Of a stretch of 64,000 nt of DNA, positions 34,563 through 45,669 are shown in pieces. The notes beneath the pieces are model-generated. The model saw only the letters and a program-made list of their open reading frames with translations, was not told where the DNA came from and searched no databases. A program made the translations under genes and the position numbers. Position 1 is the first letter of the stretch. Every line of letters starts with the position of its first letter. The DNA comes from Lithodes maja. Lineage: Eukaryota; Arthropoda; Malacostraca; Decapoda; Lithodidae. The DNA is taken from assembly GCA_037953745.1 (NCBI GenBank), contig JBAKBP010000209.1, positions 62,501 to 126,500 of the forward strand, in the 5' to 3' direction.

Positions 34563-36820
34563 TTACTCCTAGGATTTTGTGTGTGTGTGTGTGTATGTGT
34601 TAGGGGTGTGTTGTTTATGGTGAGTTGAGGGATGTATTCGTGTTCTCCTGTCCAGCTTGTGAGCAGGGTTGCGGTGGATTTGGCTGGGGCTAGATTAAGT
34701 CTGTTTGTAGTGCACCAGCCATGTAGTGTGTTGAGATAGGGTTGAAGGAGATCTGTTGCTCTTTTTGGGTCATGGTGTGTGCATGTGAGTGTTATGTCAT
34801 CTGCATAGGAGGCTAAGTTTATTTGGGGCGTATTGGGTGTAGTTATATCGTGCATGTACAGATTGAAGAGTGCGGGCGATAGGACGGATCCTTGTGGGAC
34901 TCCGTTTGGAAAGTTTCTGATTCTAGATGACTGACCGGCAAAAGATACGTGCGCACATCTGCCTGCTAGGAAGTTGGCCAGCCACCTGTTTGTGTTGTTG
35001 TGCATGTTTGTGTTGTAGATTTTGTTTGTTTGGTTGTGGCGGGGGATGGCATCGAAGGCTTTACTAATGTCGAGTGTGGCTAATAGTGATCTGTGTGGTG
35101 GTCTAGCTGAGTTGATGCCATCAAAAGCTCTTTGTGTAAGGTTTGTGAGAAGAGTGTTTGTGGAGTGCAGTGGCCTAAAGCCATGTTGTGTTGGAGCTAG
35201 GGGTAGGTCGGGTGTAATTAGTTGTAGTACTAGGCGTTCCATGACTTTGGAGGGGGTGCAAAGGAGTGTGATGGGGCGGTGCGAGGAGGATAGCGTGGGG
35301 TCTTTGTTGGGTTTGGGGAATGTGATGATGATACCATGCTTCCAAATGTCTGGTATTGTGTTGTGTGAATAACTGTAGTTTGATATGTTAGTGAGTGCTT
35401 GTATGCCTTGTGGTCCCAGGTGTCTGAGGTGTATGTTGCTTATGTTGTCTAGGCCACAGGCGGGTGAGTGCTTGAGATTGTTGATGATATGCTTTGTCTG
35501 GTGAAGGGTGTATAGTCAGGGTCTGTGGGGAATTGTCTCTTATGTCGGATGACACGTCGGTCGTCTTTGTGAGGTTTTAGGTGACTGACATGTGAGAAGT
35601 GATTGATGAGAGTGTTTGCTTGTTGTTTACATGAAGGAGTAGAGTATGTTGTGATTGTAGCATGTGATTGTGTTGTGTTGCTGTTGCTGTTGGAAAGTGT
35701 GATGCTGTTTAGCGTTTTGTAGATTTGTTTGGAGTTTGTTTTGTGATCAAGTGTTTGTAGGAAGTTATTCCAATTTAGTTTTTGTTGTTCTTGTATTTTG
35801 TTGTTAGTCTGGGTGTTGAGTGCTTGGATTTGTTGTGTGATGTCTTGTGTGTGGGGTGATGGGGAGTGTTTCAGTATGTCGCGTTGTCTGATGAGGTTTT
35901 GAATTTCTGGTGTGAAGTTGGGGTTGTGTCTTTTTCTGTTACCTCTTGGAATGTGTTTCTTGTCAGCGTTTTGGATTCTTTTATTGAGTATGTGTACAGC
36001 ATTGTTGATGTTAGTGATGGGCGTACTGTTTTGAGTTGTGAAGTGTTGTTGTCCTGCCTCATTGGTGAATGCTTCCCAGTTAGCTCTTTTATAATTGGTG
36101 TAAGTGTGTTTGTGGCTAGCTGAGGTGAGTCTGGTTTTGGTCGTGATAATGATCGGGAGGTGGTCAGAGCCTAAGGTTCTGACTACACTCCAGGATGTTG
36201 TGGGGGCAAATTCTGGGGAGCAAAAGGTGATGTCTGGAGATGATGGGTTATAGAGGGCTTGGTGGGGAATATGGGTATGTTGATGGATGTCATTAAGGAT
36301 GATGAGGTTATCAGTTTGGTTTTGTAGTACCAGCCCTCTGTCTGTGTCGGGGTTGTCGACAAACCAGGCCGACGTCTTGGCATTGAAGTCACCACCCAGG
36401 ATGATGTGTGGGGTGTTTGTGATGTGTTGTAAGTGTGGTCTGTATTCATTTGGTACTGTAGGGGATGTTTGAGGAGGGATGTATGTGTTTATGATGGTTA
36501 TGTTGGAGCTGTTGCCAGTGCGTATTTTAATTGATTGTATTTCTGTTGTGTTATCATTTGAGGGGAAGAGGGATTTGGTATGTACACTGGTGACTATGCA
36601 TGATATTTCTTTGTGTACCAGGGTGATGAGTCCACCGCCGCCGCCGACGGCCCGGTCTTGTCTTGTCTGATGGTGGTGAAATCATGAAATGTAGGTGTTT
36701 CTTGTGTTGTGCGGAGTTTTGTTTCTTGTAAGATGGCAATATGTATGTTGTGTTGTTTGATGAAGTGTGAGAGTTCATGTTTCTTTGTGTTGATGCCATC
36801 TATGTTCAATTGGAGAATGT
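34563..36820 (-). pseudogene. LINE family 3, endonuclease and reverse transcriptase part
   Basis: Reading leftwards: an endonuclease start (LNIDGINTKKHELSHF, IAILQETKLR) near 36830-36700; a second endonuclease block in another frame around 36190-36400 with a GDFN-type motif and GSDHLPI; then reverse transcriptase from about 35242 with PTQHGFRPLHSTNTLLTNL, ATLDISKAFDAIPRHNQ (motif A), NGVPQGSVLSPALFNLYM (motif B), LASYADDITLTC (motif C). It stops at the insertion point in LGVT at 34563. Several frameshifts affect the endonuclease and linker. The carboxyl end is at 27430-28297. Confidence 0.85.
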
Positions 36821-36983
36821 TAATGTTATGTGCACGATGTATTTTGGGTGCTGCTGTACGAGGATTGGGTGGGGGTGAGGGAGGGGGTGAGGGATGGGAT
36901 GGGATGGGTGAGGTGGTGGTGGGGGTGGGGAATGGGGTGCAGGAGATGGAATGGATTAGGATGGGGTGACTATGTTTACTGTT

Positions 36984-37917
36984 CGCCTAGTTACTATGCA
37001 ACTGCTGATAATAAAAGTAAACGGATTATAAAGAATTGCCGCAAGAGGCTGAAAATATACCTGTGTGAAATTCATAGATATGCTGACCTATATTTAACGG
37101 TATTATTGTAAGCTTGATTAAACTAATAAGATGCAGCCGTGCTGTATACTTACACAGTACATGTGTGTATGTGTGCGTGCGTGCGTGTGCATGTGTGTAT
37201 GTTTTTCTAGAGTGAGTGGGTGTGGGTGAGTTGTGTGTGTGGCTAAGCGGTGGTGGGTTAAGAGATACAACATTAAATAAATATGTAGGGTTGGAAGTAC
37301 ATGTAGTTTGGGGTGACAGTTTAAGCATACACACATCTTCAAAATAGAGTGTTTAAGATTAGGTTAGAGTAGGTAGGTTAGATGATATCATGTTGGGTAG
37401 GTTATGGTAGGTTAAGTTTGATTTAGATAGTTTTATTAAAGTATAAAAATCGAATAATGTACTCATAAGCATGCATAATAGACATTTGTACCAATAAACA
37501 CACCATCACGTACGTACTTACTCTAGTTGTACTTACTCTAGTTGTATTGCGGGAGTGAGCATGCTCGTTATTTCCCGCCTCCTATAGGCTATGTGTAGGT
37601 GTTATATGTATCGTTGGAATGGCTGTGGATGTGCGTGTAGTCTGTATTTTTAGCCAATTGGCGACATCGGAAACGAAGGCTTAGGGTGGATCTGTATGGT
37701 ACCATTCTCACTATAGACGGTACCGTCTCACCCGAAGGCTTAGGTAGCCATCAGCTTAGGTGAACCATATGATACCCATCTCGCCTTGTACCATTTTTGC
37801 CAACGTGTGTGTGTGTGTGTGTACACTCTTATTTCAACCATGCGTATTATATTTGTATGTTTATGATCACGAAGAGCAACAGAACTTACGTGGGCAGCTG
37901 TACACTGACCCAACCAG
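36984..37917. other. AT/GT-rich stretch without recognisable gene
   Basis: I see no coding region. There is a GT-rich and GTGC-rich microsatellite-like patch (about 37158-37240), and TAGGTTAGG-like degenerate repeats (about 37355-37430). A short inverted repeat around GGTACC and a repeated CGAAGGCTTAGG lie near 37670-37745. The last 60 bases of the neighbouring segment start the RTE target duplication. Confidence 0.5.
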
Positions 37918-37977
37918 GTGAACAAGGAATTAACTTGTTTACAGAAACAAATTGGATGTTTTTCTCTCCAGATCATC

Positions 37978-38587
37978 TATCTATCTATCTATCTATTGCC
38001 TGACGCCTTGATCCCTGAAGGGGTGGCCACGAACGAACCGCCCCCATGCACCTCAGTCGACGCCCCTCCCCCCAACCAGCACCGCCTTCGTTTATGTATT
38101 TCCTCACTCCATCCTTCCAACTCTCATTCAGTCTACCTCTCCTTCTCTGTCCCTCCACCTCGCTCTCGTACACCCTCTTAGTCATTCTCTCGCTTTCCAT
38201 ACGTTCCATATGGCCGAACCATCTCAAGTTGTTCCTTTTCACACTTTCCAGCACATCTACCTCCACACCACACCTCCTTCTTACGTTCTCATTAGTCTGT
38301 CTATCCCTCCATGTAACTCTGCACGCACTCCTTAAGTAATAATTCATTTCCACTGCTCTCACTCTTGGTCTGAGTCTCTCAACCAACGTCCATGCTTCGC
38401 TTCCATAAGTCAGTGTCGGGATTACCACACTGTCATGCAAGGACTTCTTCACTTCCATACTGACCACCCTATTTCTTGTTACTGCTTTTAGCATTCTTAC
38501 AACCCTCTTCCCCTGTTGTACCCTCTTCCGCACTTCTTCATCCATAGTCCCATCTTTACTCAACACACTGCCCAGATACTTAAAAGA
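37978..38587 (-). mobile_element. RTE-type LINE, 5'-truncated, copy 2, with 60-bp target duplication
   Basis: A 610-bp minus-strand fragment of the same RTE family as 20044-21336, ending in the GATA-type tail (TATC repeats, about 37976-37996). It encodes the C-terminal part (FKYLGS is lost; it starts at MLSKDGTMDEEVRKR and runs to RWFGHMERMES and NESWKDGVRKYINEGG) in 193 open codons. It is flanked by a perfect direct repeat of 60 bp (37918-37977 and 38588-38647) that begins GTGAACAAGG and ends GATCATC. The 5' junction shows microhomology (GAGTG). The fragment is too short to be active. Confidence 0.93.
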
Positions 38588-38898
38588 GTGAACAAGGAAT
38601 TAACTTGTTTACAGAAACAAATTGGATGTTTTTCTCTCCAGATCATCCGGATCATAAAAGAGTTCAGACCTAACCATCATGAAGCACTAATATTATGGGG
38701 GGTTTCCGCGCTAAAAGTTTAGTTTGTTTTATTCCTGGGTGTATTTATTATTTTGCCATATACGTGTTTTAATAGAAAGTTGTTAACATATACATTAGAA
38801 ATTGACATTTGGACACTTTGAAATTTGTGCTAAGTTCTTTGTCTTTGTTGAGAAAATGAGACTAACAGTTGTATATTTAACGCATGCATACATTTTAC

Positions 38899-39041
38899 GA
38901 GCCGTGGCATAGTCAGTAGAGCGTTGGCTGCTGATCAAAGGATCGGCGGGTCGAGCCCGGGCATCTTGACCTAGCGACTCGACTCGTGACAAAAGCCTAA
39001 TGTTCATGGCCACCCCTTCTAGGGAATTATGAAGTCTGACA
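38899..39041 (+). mobile_element. tRNA-derived SINE with an RTE-like 3' end
   Basis: A tRNA-like head has an A box (TGGCATAGTCAG, 38905-38916) and a B box (GGGTCGAGCCC, 38948-38958) at tRNA spacing. After an unrelated body the element ends GTTCATGGCCACCCCTTC (39003-39020) and then GGGA...GTCTGAC. The RTE family here ends GTTCGTGGCCACCCCTTC, then GGGGATCACGGCGTCAGGC before its tail. The shared end suggests that the SINE is copied by the RTE reverse transcriptase. No target duplication is obvious. It is not a functional tRNA gene, because the acceptor arm does not close. Confidence 0.8.
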
Positions 39042-39828
39042 AAACAGAAAACCCTCTTATATTGCATGGTTTCCTTAAATGTACATAAACATACAATGTA
39101 TATGGCATACAGTAATATAGATATATGATGAGGTTTACAAAAAAGATATGTTCAGATGATACGGTCATCTGATTAAAACAAGTAATAAAAGTCATTTGAG
39201 TAACCGAATTTGACTTTAGGAGAAGGCTGAGGAGATGGATTGATATGACGATTTTACTGTTTTACAATTAATTCTGCTGTCTTTAGCATCATTGTATATA
39301 TTTTAGCTATGCACTGCAAGAATGCACTTATCCCTGTCCGACATAAGTTGCTAACTTACTGATGGGGTGGCGGAGCGCCCGGTATTTCCTTCACAACACT
39401 CTGACACTGAGGTACCGGTAGAAGTCGGAGGTATATGGGGTTGCCACCAACCGACAGATTCTGATCTAACTTACCTAACTTACTGACCTCAATATGACGC
39501 AAATGCGTCATATAACTTACTTATTGAGCTACTTCACTATGTTCATATGACGCAATCACGTCATATGATACTCTTGGGATACCGCCATAGGACACGATAG
39601 AGTCATATATTACGGAGAGGGTTAATCGGACAGTTTGAAAGACTTGCCAAACGGTAATTTCTTTTCTCCCGTGAATTCCAGTATAGTACACATCTCACTG
39701 ATACTCTTGATGCCTGACCGACTCCTCAACATACATGATTAAATATAAATATAAGGTGGAACGAGGGTAGTGGTGTAGTATTCGTGGAAGCGCACAGCAT
39801 GAAGAGATAAGTGTAAATTCGGACTCAC
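39042..39828. other. non-coding stretch, possibly intron of the SET-domain gene
   Basis: I see no gene. Around 39495-39565 there are inverted copies of TATGACGCAA/TTGCGTCATA-type motifs, and GAGAGGGTTAA at 39616-39626 resembles a TTAA-type MITE end. If the exon at 39829-40015 is real, this lies in the intron downstream of it. Confidence 0.4.
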
Positions 39829-40015
39829 CTGGGCTGATGTCCCTGTTTGTGACGATATGCCTGCCCTTCTCCGGGGTGTTGGCCAGACAGACAGCACTGC
39901 TGAGGGTGGGGTTGGGGTCACTCACACCCGCAGGAGGTTCAGGGCAGGAATACCCAAACATGTAGGGGTATATGACAGACCTTATGGAACCTCCAGCTCT
40001 CGGGGTATCTCGCCA
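39829..40015 (-). CDS. internal exon of a SMYD4-like SET-domain protein (partial)
   Basis: A 187-bp minus-strand stretch with an acceptor (pyrimidine-rich then TTCCAG, cut before TGGCGAG) and a strong donor (CCCAG then GTGAGT). It encodes WRDTPRAGGSIRSVIYPYMF, then YSCPEPPAGVSDPN, then LSSAVCLANTPEKGRHIVTN and RDISPG. The pattern SSAV-x-L...GRHIV-x-x-RDI-x-PG is the start of the SET domain in SMYD4-type protein-lysine methyltransferases, where the next residues normally read as a ...VLxxExP strand. No other exon of the gene can be placed with confidence; a low-complexity frame at 43062-43361 is only a candidate. This is the one stretch that looks like a conventional host exon. I judge from motif and splice signals only. 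Confidence 0.55.
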
Positions 40016-40285
40016 CTGGAAGAAGGAAGGAGATAGTTTAACCTTTTTCAGTATCAGTGACTTCCATTTCACTTTATCTGGCTACTATTTGACTACTTTT
40101 GTCAGTTTAGCAGGGGCCTCTATCAATTACAAAGCTTCACATTATCTTCATTAACCTCTAGCTCTCAGGGGGCCTCGCCGCTGGAATAAGGAAGGAGATA
40201 ATTTTATTTTTTTAAGCACGATAACTCGGTTTTACCTTCGATGCTGCATAAAATTAAACTACTTTGTGCAGTTTAACCCCTTATG
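39990..40285. repeat. 165-bp tandem duplication covering the exon's splice acceptor
   Basis: The sequence CCTCCAGCTCTCGGGG...CGCCACTGGAAGAAGGAAGG starting at 39990 recurs, diverged, as CCTCTAGCTCTCAGGGGG...CGCCGCTGGAATAAGGAAGG starting at 40155. Further matches run through TTTGACTACTTTTGTCAGTT versus TAAACTACTTTGTGCAGTTT. Each copy contains the first about 27 bases of the exon plus its acceptor and pyrimidine tract, on the minus strand. Confidence 0.75.
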
Positions 40286-43061
40286 GGCGGGCTTTTTGGT
40301 CTAAATTGACCTTCATTCCCTGCACAGTATCATGCACAAGCAAGAGGCAGAACAGAATACAATTATATATCCGTGAAAGTAAAGTAATCCAGCTTTCCAA
40401 TGACACCTAAATCATCTCTGTACGATGTCTGGTTGTCTTGCAACGATCTTGCATAGGTCGGCAAAAATTGATAAAATTAAGCGATTTTGAGCAGTTTTCG
40501 CTATGTGTAATGCTGCAATGGTACGAGAGAAGACTATCTTGCACGTCAGTGTGCGCCCAAACTTGGTGGACCCTCGGATGAAGCCATCCCGCGCTGCATG
40601 CAACAGATTGCCTGGCTCCCAGGCTACATAATAGGTGGATTTCGAAGCCTGTCAAGTGACTGGCACCCCACCATAGGCGTTGCGAGATTTGTATATATTT
40701 TTACATATATTTATTTACTTACTTATTTTCAGTTTCCTCCCAAGACATTTATCAAGCCTAGAAAAATACTCTCAAAATCCCCCTTCGAGAAAAATGTGTA
40801 CATTTTTCGATAGAGAAACGGCCAGTTCCTCCTAAATACAGGCTCGCGAAATGGCAAGAAAGGTCTTAATATTGAAACTATATAATTTACAAACTAATGG
40901 GGCGAATGTCTGGAAATCTCAAAACTAGTGGGACTAAGCATGAGGGAGAAGGGGGCACAGAAAAAACAACCATCCTCCCTGAAAGCAGTTTTATTATTCT
41001 CCTTCTGTCTGCCTTTTCACTATACCCTGTTCCAACAGGTAGGCCAGATACCATGAACCCTAACATCTGTGACTCAAAAGGGCTAGAGCAAATGAGCTGT
41101 AAATTTCCACACCTATTCCCTGGCTGACCTCTCCCAAAATAGTAGAAATATTTAGCTTGATTACTATAGTCGATCATGAGTTATAGAGGTCAATGTTCAA
41201 GAGTTTTGGCCTACTTATTTAGAACAATGTATAATAGTTTGGCGATGGAGATTCATAGAATACGTGGTGCCATATTTAGGTTAAATGGCGGCGGTTACAC
41301 AAAATTTAGCCTCCAATTACACATAGGTTTTCTTAGCAAGCGATCCTTTGGCTAGGAGTGTTTTGTAACCAAAATGTAAACATTTAGCTTAATTAACTAT
41401 TTTGTGCACCAGTATGCACATTGTGCTTTTTCTGGGAAACTTATCCCTCTCGCGCACACGAGGACACGATTGCGTCCTAAGGCACTTTTGCCCTCGTGCA
41501 CGTGTGTACGCGAGCGCGTTCTTAAGCCCTTATGAAATTCAGTAAAACCACACTTAAAACGCAGAAAGTGTCCATTTTGGTCGCGATATATCTGGTATAC
41601 TAGTCTATATGTGGGGGTATCTGGCAACCTTTCATAGCTGGGTGAGCTGGGTGAACGAGAACAAAAAGAAAACCTCAGCTGCCCAGACAGTGTGTCGTCT
41701 GTCCATGGAAACTTAAAAAATTATCGAGACATAAGAGGGTTAAAAGCCTTTGTGACCATCAGTTTTTGTTTATAAATCTTTAGTTTAGTTACTTCAACCT
41801 CTGCAATTGTCTTTGAGCGAGCTGTGGGCAGAAAACAAAATTAGAGAAAATTATGAAATTAATATTATACAATTTCCGAATACTAAACGGCAACCCCTGA
41901 TGCTTGAGAGGGGTAATTGGTTTGTTATGGCACTGACCTTGACGCAACGTATGGCCATCCAAACCTAGGCCTTTCGTGCACAGGTATTAAATTTGGGTTA
42001 ACCCAGGGACTGCGGCCAGATTCTTTAAGAGGTTCTACTGGGAGAATGCGGCCAGACTCTTAAGATGCTAGGCCTAAAACAATTTCTTTTTAAAACACCC
42101 CAGTGTGTGGCACTCAAAACAAAGCAATTTGTGATTAGGCGAGATCATTCCTCTCCATTACTTTCTACCACTCCTACACATATGTCCCCCCCCCCCTTCA
42201 CATTACGACTGTGGGGCTATAATATATTATTTTCACCAGCCAATTGCTGTTACCACTTGTTTATTGCTTTCCAATGCTCATATGTTCATATTAAAAGTAA
42301 AATAGGCACATATGGATAAGTATTAATTATATTCTGTATATGGTAAATTGATGATTTTTGTAAGAAATGTATCAAATACCTTCGCATGGCGGGCACTTTC
42401 AAATACTATAGCTGCTCAGCTTATGAGTTACTGAAAAATACAACATTTCTGTAGGATAGTATCAGGGGATAATATCTTTCAGTAATATTGTAACAAGTCT
42501 AATTTACAAGAAAAAACATCCAAAAATATAGTAAACTATTTCAAATTGAACTGAGACAAATGTATGCAAATAAATATTTAGTATAACTTATTTTATTACA
42601 TAACGAACAAGTCCATATATAATCTTCCTTATAAGGTCATACTAGCAATTTAATTTAAAAAGTGTAATAGAAGTACAGTACTTAAATTCCAGAGACTGAA
42701 TCAAGACTTCTAAAGGGGGTAAGTTTTGTTTTTGTGGTCGATATAACTGTATATTACTATCTTACTGTCCTTCCTAAACCTCCATCAAGCTTAAGCGAAC
42801 ATTCCAAAGATCCCCCTTGTAGACAAATTTGTAATTTTTTTTGTAGAAACATTTCCTGGCCGAAGGCCGGTTCCTTGTACATTACATCTAAATGAAACGA
42901 AAAGTTAAACTAATGGGCCAAATGTCTTAAAATCTATAAACTAATGGAGTTAAAAGGAACAACTCACTTTAATGCAGGTACATCTGAATCTCGAGAGGCA
43001 AGTGATGATAAGCTGCGGACACCCCAGGCTCAGAACATAGTCTATGTTCCTGACTGCCGGT
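40286..43061. other. AT-rich non-coding stretch with dispersed repeats
   Basis: No gene recognised. It contains two copies of a dispersed repeat (about 40735-40935 and 42770-42960) related to 17100-17410, sharing AAACTAATGGG(G/C)C and a GGCC(G/A)G-TTCC block. TTAACCCCTTATG at 40273 and its inverse at about 41723-41737 (CATAAGAGGGTTAA) are spaced like the ends of a TTAA-type element, but the flanks do not prove it. A segment at about 41742-41950 is repeated at 43934-44120 (shares TTAGTTTAGTTACTTCAACC). Confidence 0.45.
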
Positions 43062-43361
43062 TCATAATGCTGCATCATGTATTAACAATCGGGCCCAAGC
43101 CTTGTGACCAAGAGCCAATTTGTTGAACTCATCGTAGGCGGAGGGGTGACCCGATCCGGTGAGCGGTTTGATGGTTACACTGCCGGCTCCGTTGCTTTCC
43201 TCGGCTTTAACCTCTCTTTTCTGTTCGTTTTTTAGTTTTGCACCTTTGCTATTCTTGCCCTTTCCTCTCGCTGTGCCTTTTCTCCCGTCACCTTTGCCAT
43301 TTCCATTATCGTCAAAGCAGCAACCGCAAAAGTCGTTTCCGTCTTTTCCATAGTCATCCAT
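43062..43361 (-). other. Gly/Lys-rich open frame, unrecognised
   Basis: 99 open minus-strand codons beginning MDDYGKDGNDFCGCCFDDNG, then lysine/glycine-rich, ending in PSAYDEFNKLALGHKAWARL. A different frame over the same DNA is open for about 65 codons (VREEILQLGRVALEETEV). I recognise no family. It could be an exon of the SET-domain gene lying 3 kb downstream on the same strand, or a remnant of a repeat like that at 12.2 kb. Evidence is weak either way. Confidence 0.2.
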
Positions 43362-43639
43362 GTCACTTCGGTCTCCTCCAGCGCCACTCTTCCCAGCTGC
43401 AGTATCTCTTCTCTTACCTGCTGGATGGCTGTCTAGGATTATTGTGGAGTTTTAGAAGGAGAGTGCCAGTTCCTAGTTCTTATTCTCAAAGTGGTCGATC
43501 CCTTAAAGGAGGTACTTGTGGGCTAACGTGTTGGATTTACCGGTGTCCCTGTGTTCTAGAACCCGGTTCAGGACTTTGTGGACCGCCGGGATGTTCCAGA
43601 GGACCAGAGAGCATGAAACATAGCCAAATGTAACATCTT

Positions 43640-45669
43640 TGAAGCAAAATGGATTATCAGCTCCTTTTTCTTGTTTAGATTAGTTTTTGAGAACTCTTCA
43701 TACAACTGCTCCAAATCATTTCGACCATAAATTCAGTAGGTGATGGTGCCCCATGTTTGCAAAGTTCAGACACCCGCACAACCCAAAAATCTGAAAAGAA
43801 AGTAGCTTGATTATTGTGACGAAGGTGCAGTCAAACTATCACTTATCAACAATTATATAAGTAGTTCAAGACTGACAGCTCCTTAACCCTCTCCGACATA
43901 TTACGCGATTTTGAGCCGATTAGGGATACTTTAAAGCCTTTGTTACCATCAGGGGTATTTAGAAACTTGTAGTTTAGTTACTTCAACCTCTGCAGTTGTC
44001 TTTGTGTTAGCTGTGGGCAGAAAACTAATTTTGGAGAGGTAATTATAAGAGTGAGAGAACTATTTCTTATTGCTAATCTGGCAACCTCTGCGTCATATGA
44101 GTCTGAAGGGGTTAATATGTGTATTCGCAGAGGCCACATGGCAGATATTTTGTATTAATTTAAATTTGACTTTTTTTTTTATTTAACCAATGAAATACGG
44201 GTGTGTGTTTGGAGACTTAAGACCCCTGTGCAAAATATTTTGGGGTTGGGGCGAGCAACATTAGAAGTGAAATAATTCAACTTACTGAATAAAGCAATAT
44301 TATTGCCCCACATGTGCATAGTCTTCATGGGCAATGCACATGAGAAATAAGCAACCATTAAATATGTGTAAGCAACAGCATTTCAATATACAAACCGGTT
44401 TCTTGCCAAAGAAGAAGCAGCCGGCTGTAGCAACGAATACCAAGTTCTTTAACCGTCTCACCACGGAAGGGCTCTTGAACGCCCATAAAAAAGCATATAA
44501 CAGCTGCCCGGAAGGGCTCTTGAACGCCCAGTGGTTGAAAGCCTGTGAGCTTCGTGTGCGAGGCGTCGGTCCGACGCATGTAAACAACAGCCGGCCGGAC
44601 CGACGCCCCGCATCTCCGGCCACAAGAAGGAGAGCGTCGCTTGTTCGTGTGTGCCTGTATGTTGTTGTTAAGTATCGAAAAGTAGTGTAAAGTGGCTGTT
44701 TTGGCCATAAAGTTATCTCCAATGAAATCATCATCACAACTCAACCAGTTGACTTAGAGAGCTCTACTTAATGCCATTCTACAGGTAAATAACACAGCTA
44801 CGCTTGGGGATGCACGGGAATGCGGGAAGCAGTCAGATTAACACATATACGGTAGCCTAGCCTAGAAGTTTTTCGGCCAAAACACCCGGGTTTCGAGGAA
44901 TATAATTATATAATACATAGCCGGGGCTGGAGGGTTAATAAGGTAAGTTGAAAGTCAGGTTAATTATTTTTCCGAGGAAATGGATATAAAAATAGTTTAA
45001 ATTAAACCAAATACCATAGAAAAACATCTTCACCACAAAATTGGCTGTGTGAAGTCACTGAAACTCCAATTTTACCCATTTAACCAAAGTAATTTCAAAC
45101 TAAATTATGCAGAATACATTTTGTAACAATTAGAATATATACAAAATGTCATGACCATACTAAGATTCATTGATACTGAAACCAAATATATATACAAACT
45201 ATAGACTCCTTTAAAGGAGTCTATGATACAATCTAAAAAACAAACTCTGGAACAAATTATAAAAGCCTTTCAAGTCCAGTAAATAAGAAAAATGTATCAA
45301 AACAAAATGTAATATTCACCATTTTCGTACTTGAGGAAGCTTTTATCACTTAAAAGTTATGAAGGATTATTCAGCAGTTAATTTACATAATATATGTGAC
45401 CTGCGAAAAGATGCTCTCGGGTGGCATTATGTACGGGGGTTGTGTAGGGGAATTACTAGTTAGGAACAGGATCAAGAGAAGGTTTAGGATTAATGACTTA
45501 AAACACAAATATATATATATAAAACAAATAAAAGGTCCCACCCCTTTCCCATTCTTAAGTAAGCCATTTTCGATTTACAGAAGAGTGACCATAACTTGCA
45601 TTACTGTATGTCCACAGGCATTTCAATAATGTAAGCATGTTTCAAATATTTTTTGGATGATTTTTCCTT
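43640..45669. other. AT-rich non-coding stretch with MITE-like remnants
   Basis: No gene recognised. It holds a repeat shared with 41742-41950 (43934-44120); a 22-bp unit twice at 45-bp spacing (44464 and 44509, GGAAGGGCTCTTGAACGCCC); a 12-bp inverted repeat GGCGTCGGTCCG (44562-44573) with complement at 44596-44607; and at 44720-44938 a relative of the right end of the piggyBac MITE at 12751-13239, ending GGAGGGTTAA. The open frames at 44300-44744 lie over the inverted repeat and look accidental. Confidence 0.5.
44720..44938 (+). repeat. relative of the piggyBac MITE right end
   Basis: Matches 13015-13239: both carry ATCATCACAACT, CCAGTTGACTTA and GAGAGCTCTACT-type blocks (one base differs), then TACGGTAGCCTAG, TTTTTCGGCC and CCCGGG, and both finish with AGGGTTAA. 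The left end is not identified. TTAACCCTCTCCG at 43883 is a possible but poor partner. Confidence 0.65.

Larger units (their letters stand above)
27422..36966 (-). mobile_element. LINE family 3 (jockey-type), split by a nested insertion
   Basis: Minus-strand LINE bounded by the 17-bp duplication TGACTATGTTTACTGTT at 27405-27421 and 36967-36983. The 3' end on the minus strand is a short AAC repeat after the UTR. The 5' end is truncated just before the endonuclease. It is interrupted at 28302-34558 by two other LINEs, at the conserved LGVTYDTHMTF region, with the 4-bp duplication TATG (28298-28301 and 34559-34562; five bases if the last A of the tail counts). Without the insertion it is about 3.3 kb. 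Confidence 0.9.

Noticed and set aside
38899..38966. A functional tRNA gene
   Set aside because: A and B boxes are present, but the acceptor stem does not close and there is no terminator. The sequence continues into a SINE body with an RTE-like tail.
40273..41741. A TTAA-type DNA transposon bounded by TTAACCCC and AGGGTTAA
   Set aside because: The tips match for only about 12 bases with differences, no transposase is seen, and the left flank does not match the related sequence at 43.93 kb. Kept only as a hint.
44300..44744. Overlapping open frames of 118 to 145 codons
   Set aside because: They cover tandem and inverted repeats on both strands and resemble no protein. The MITE relative begins at 44720.
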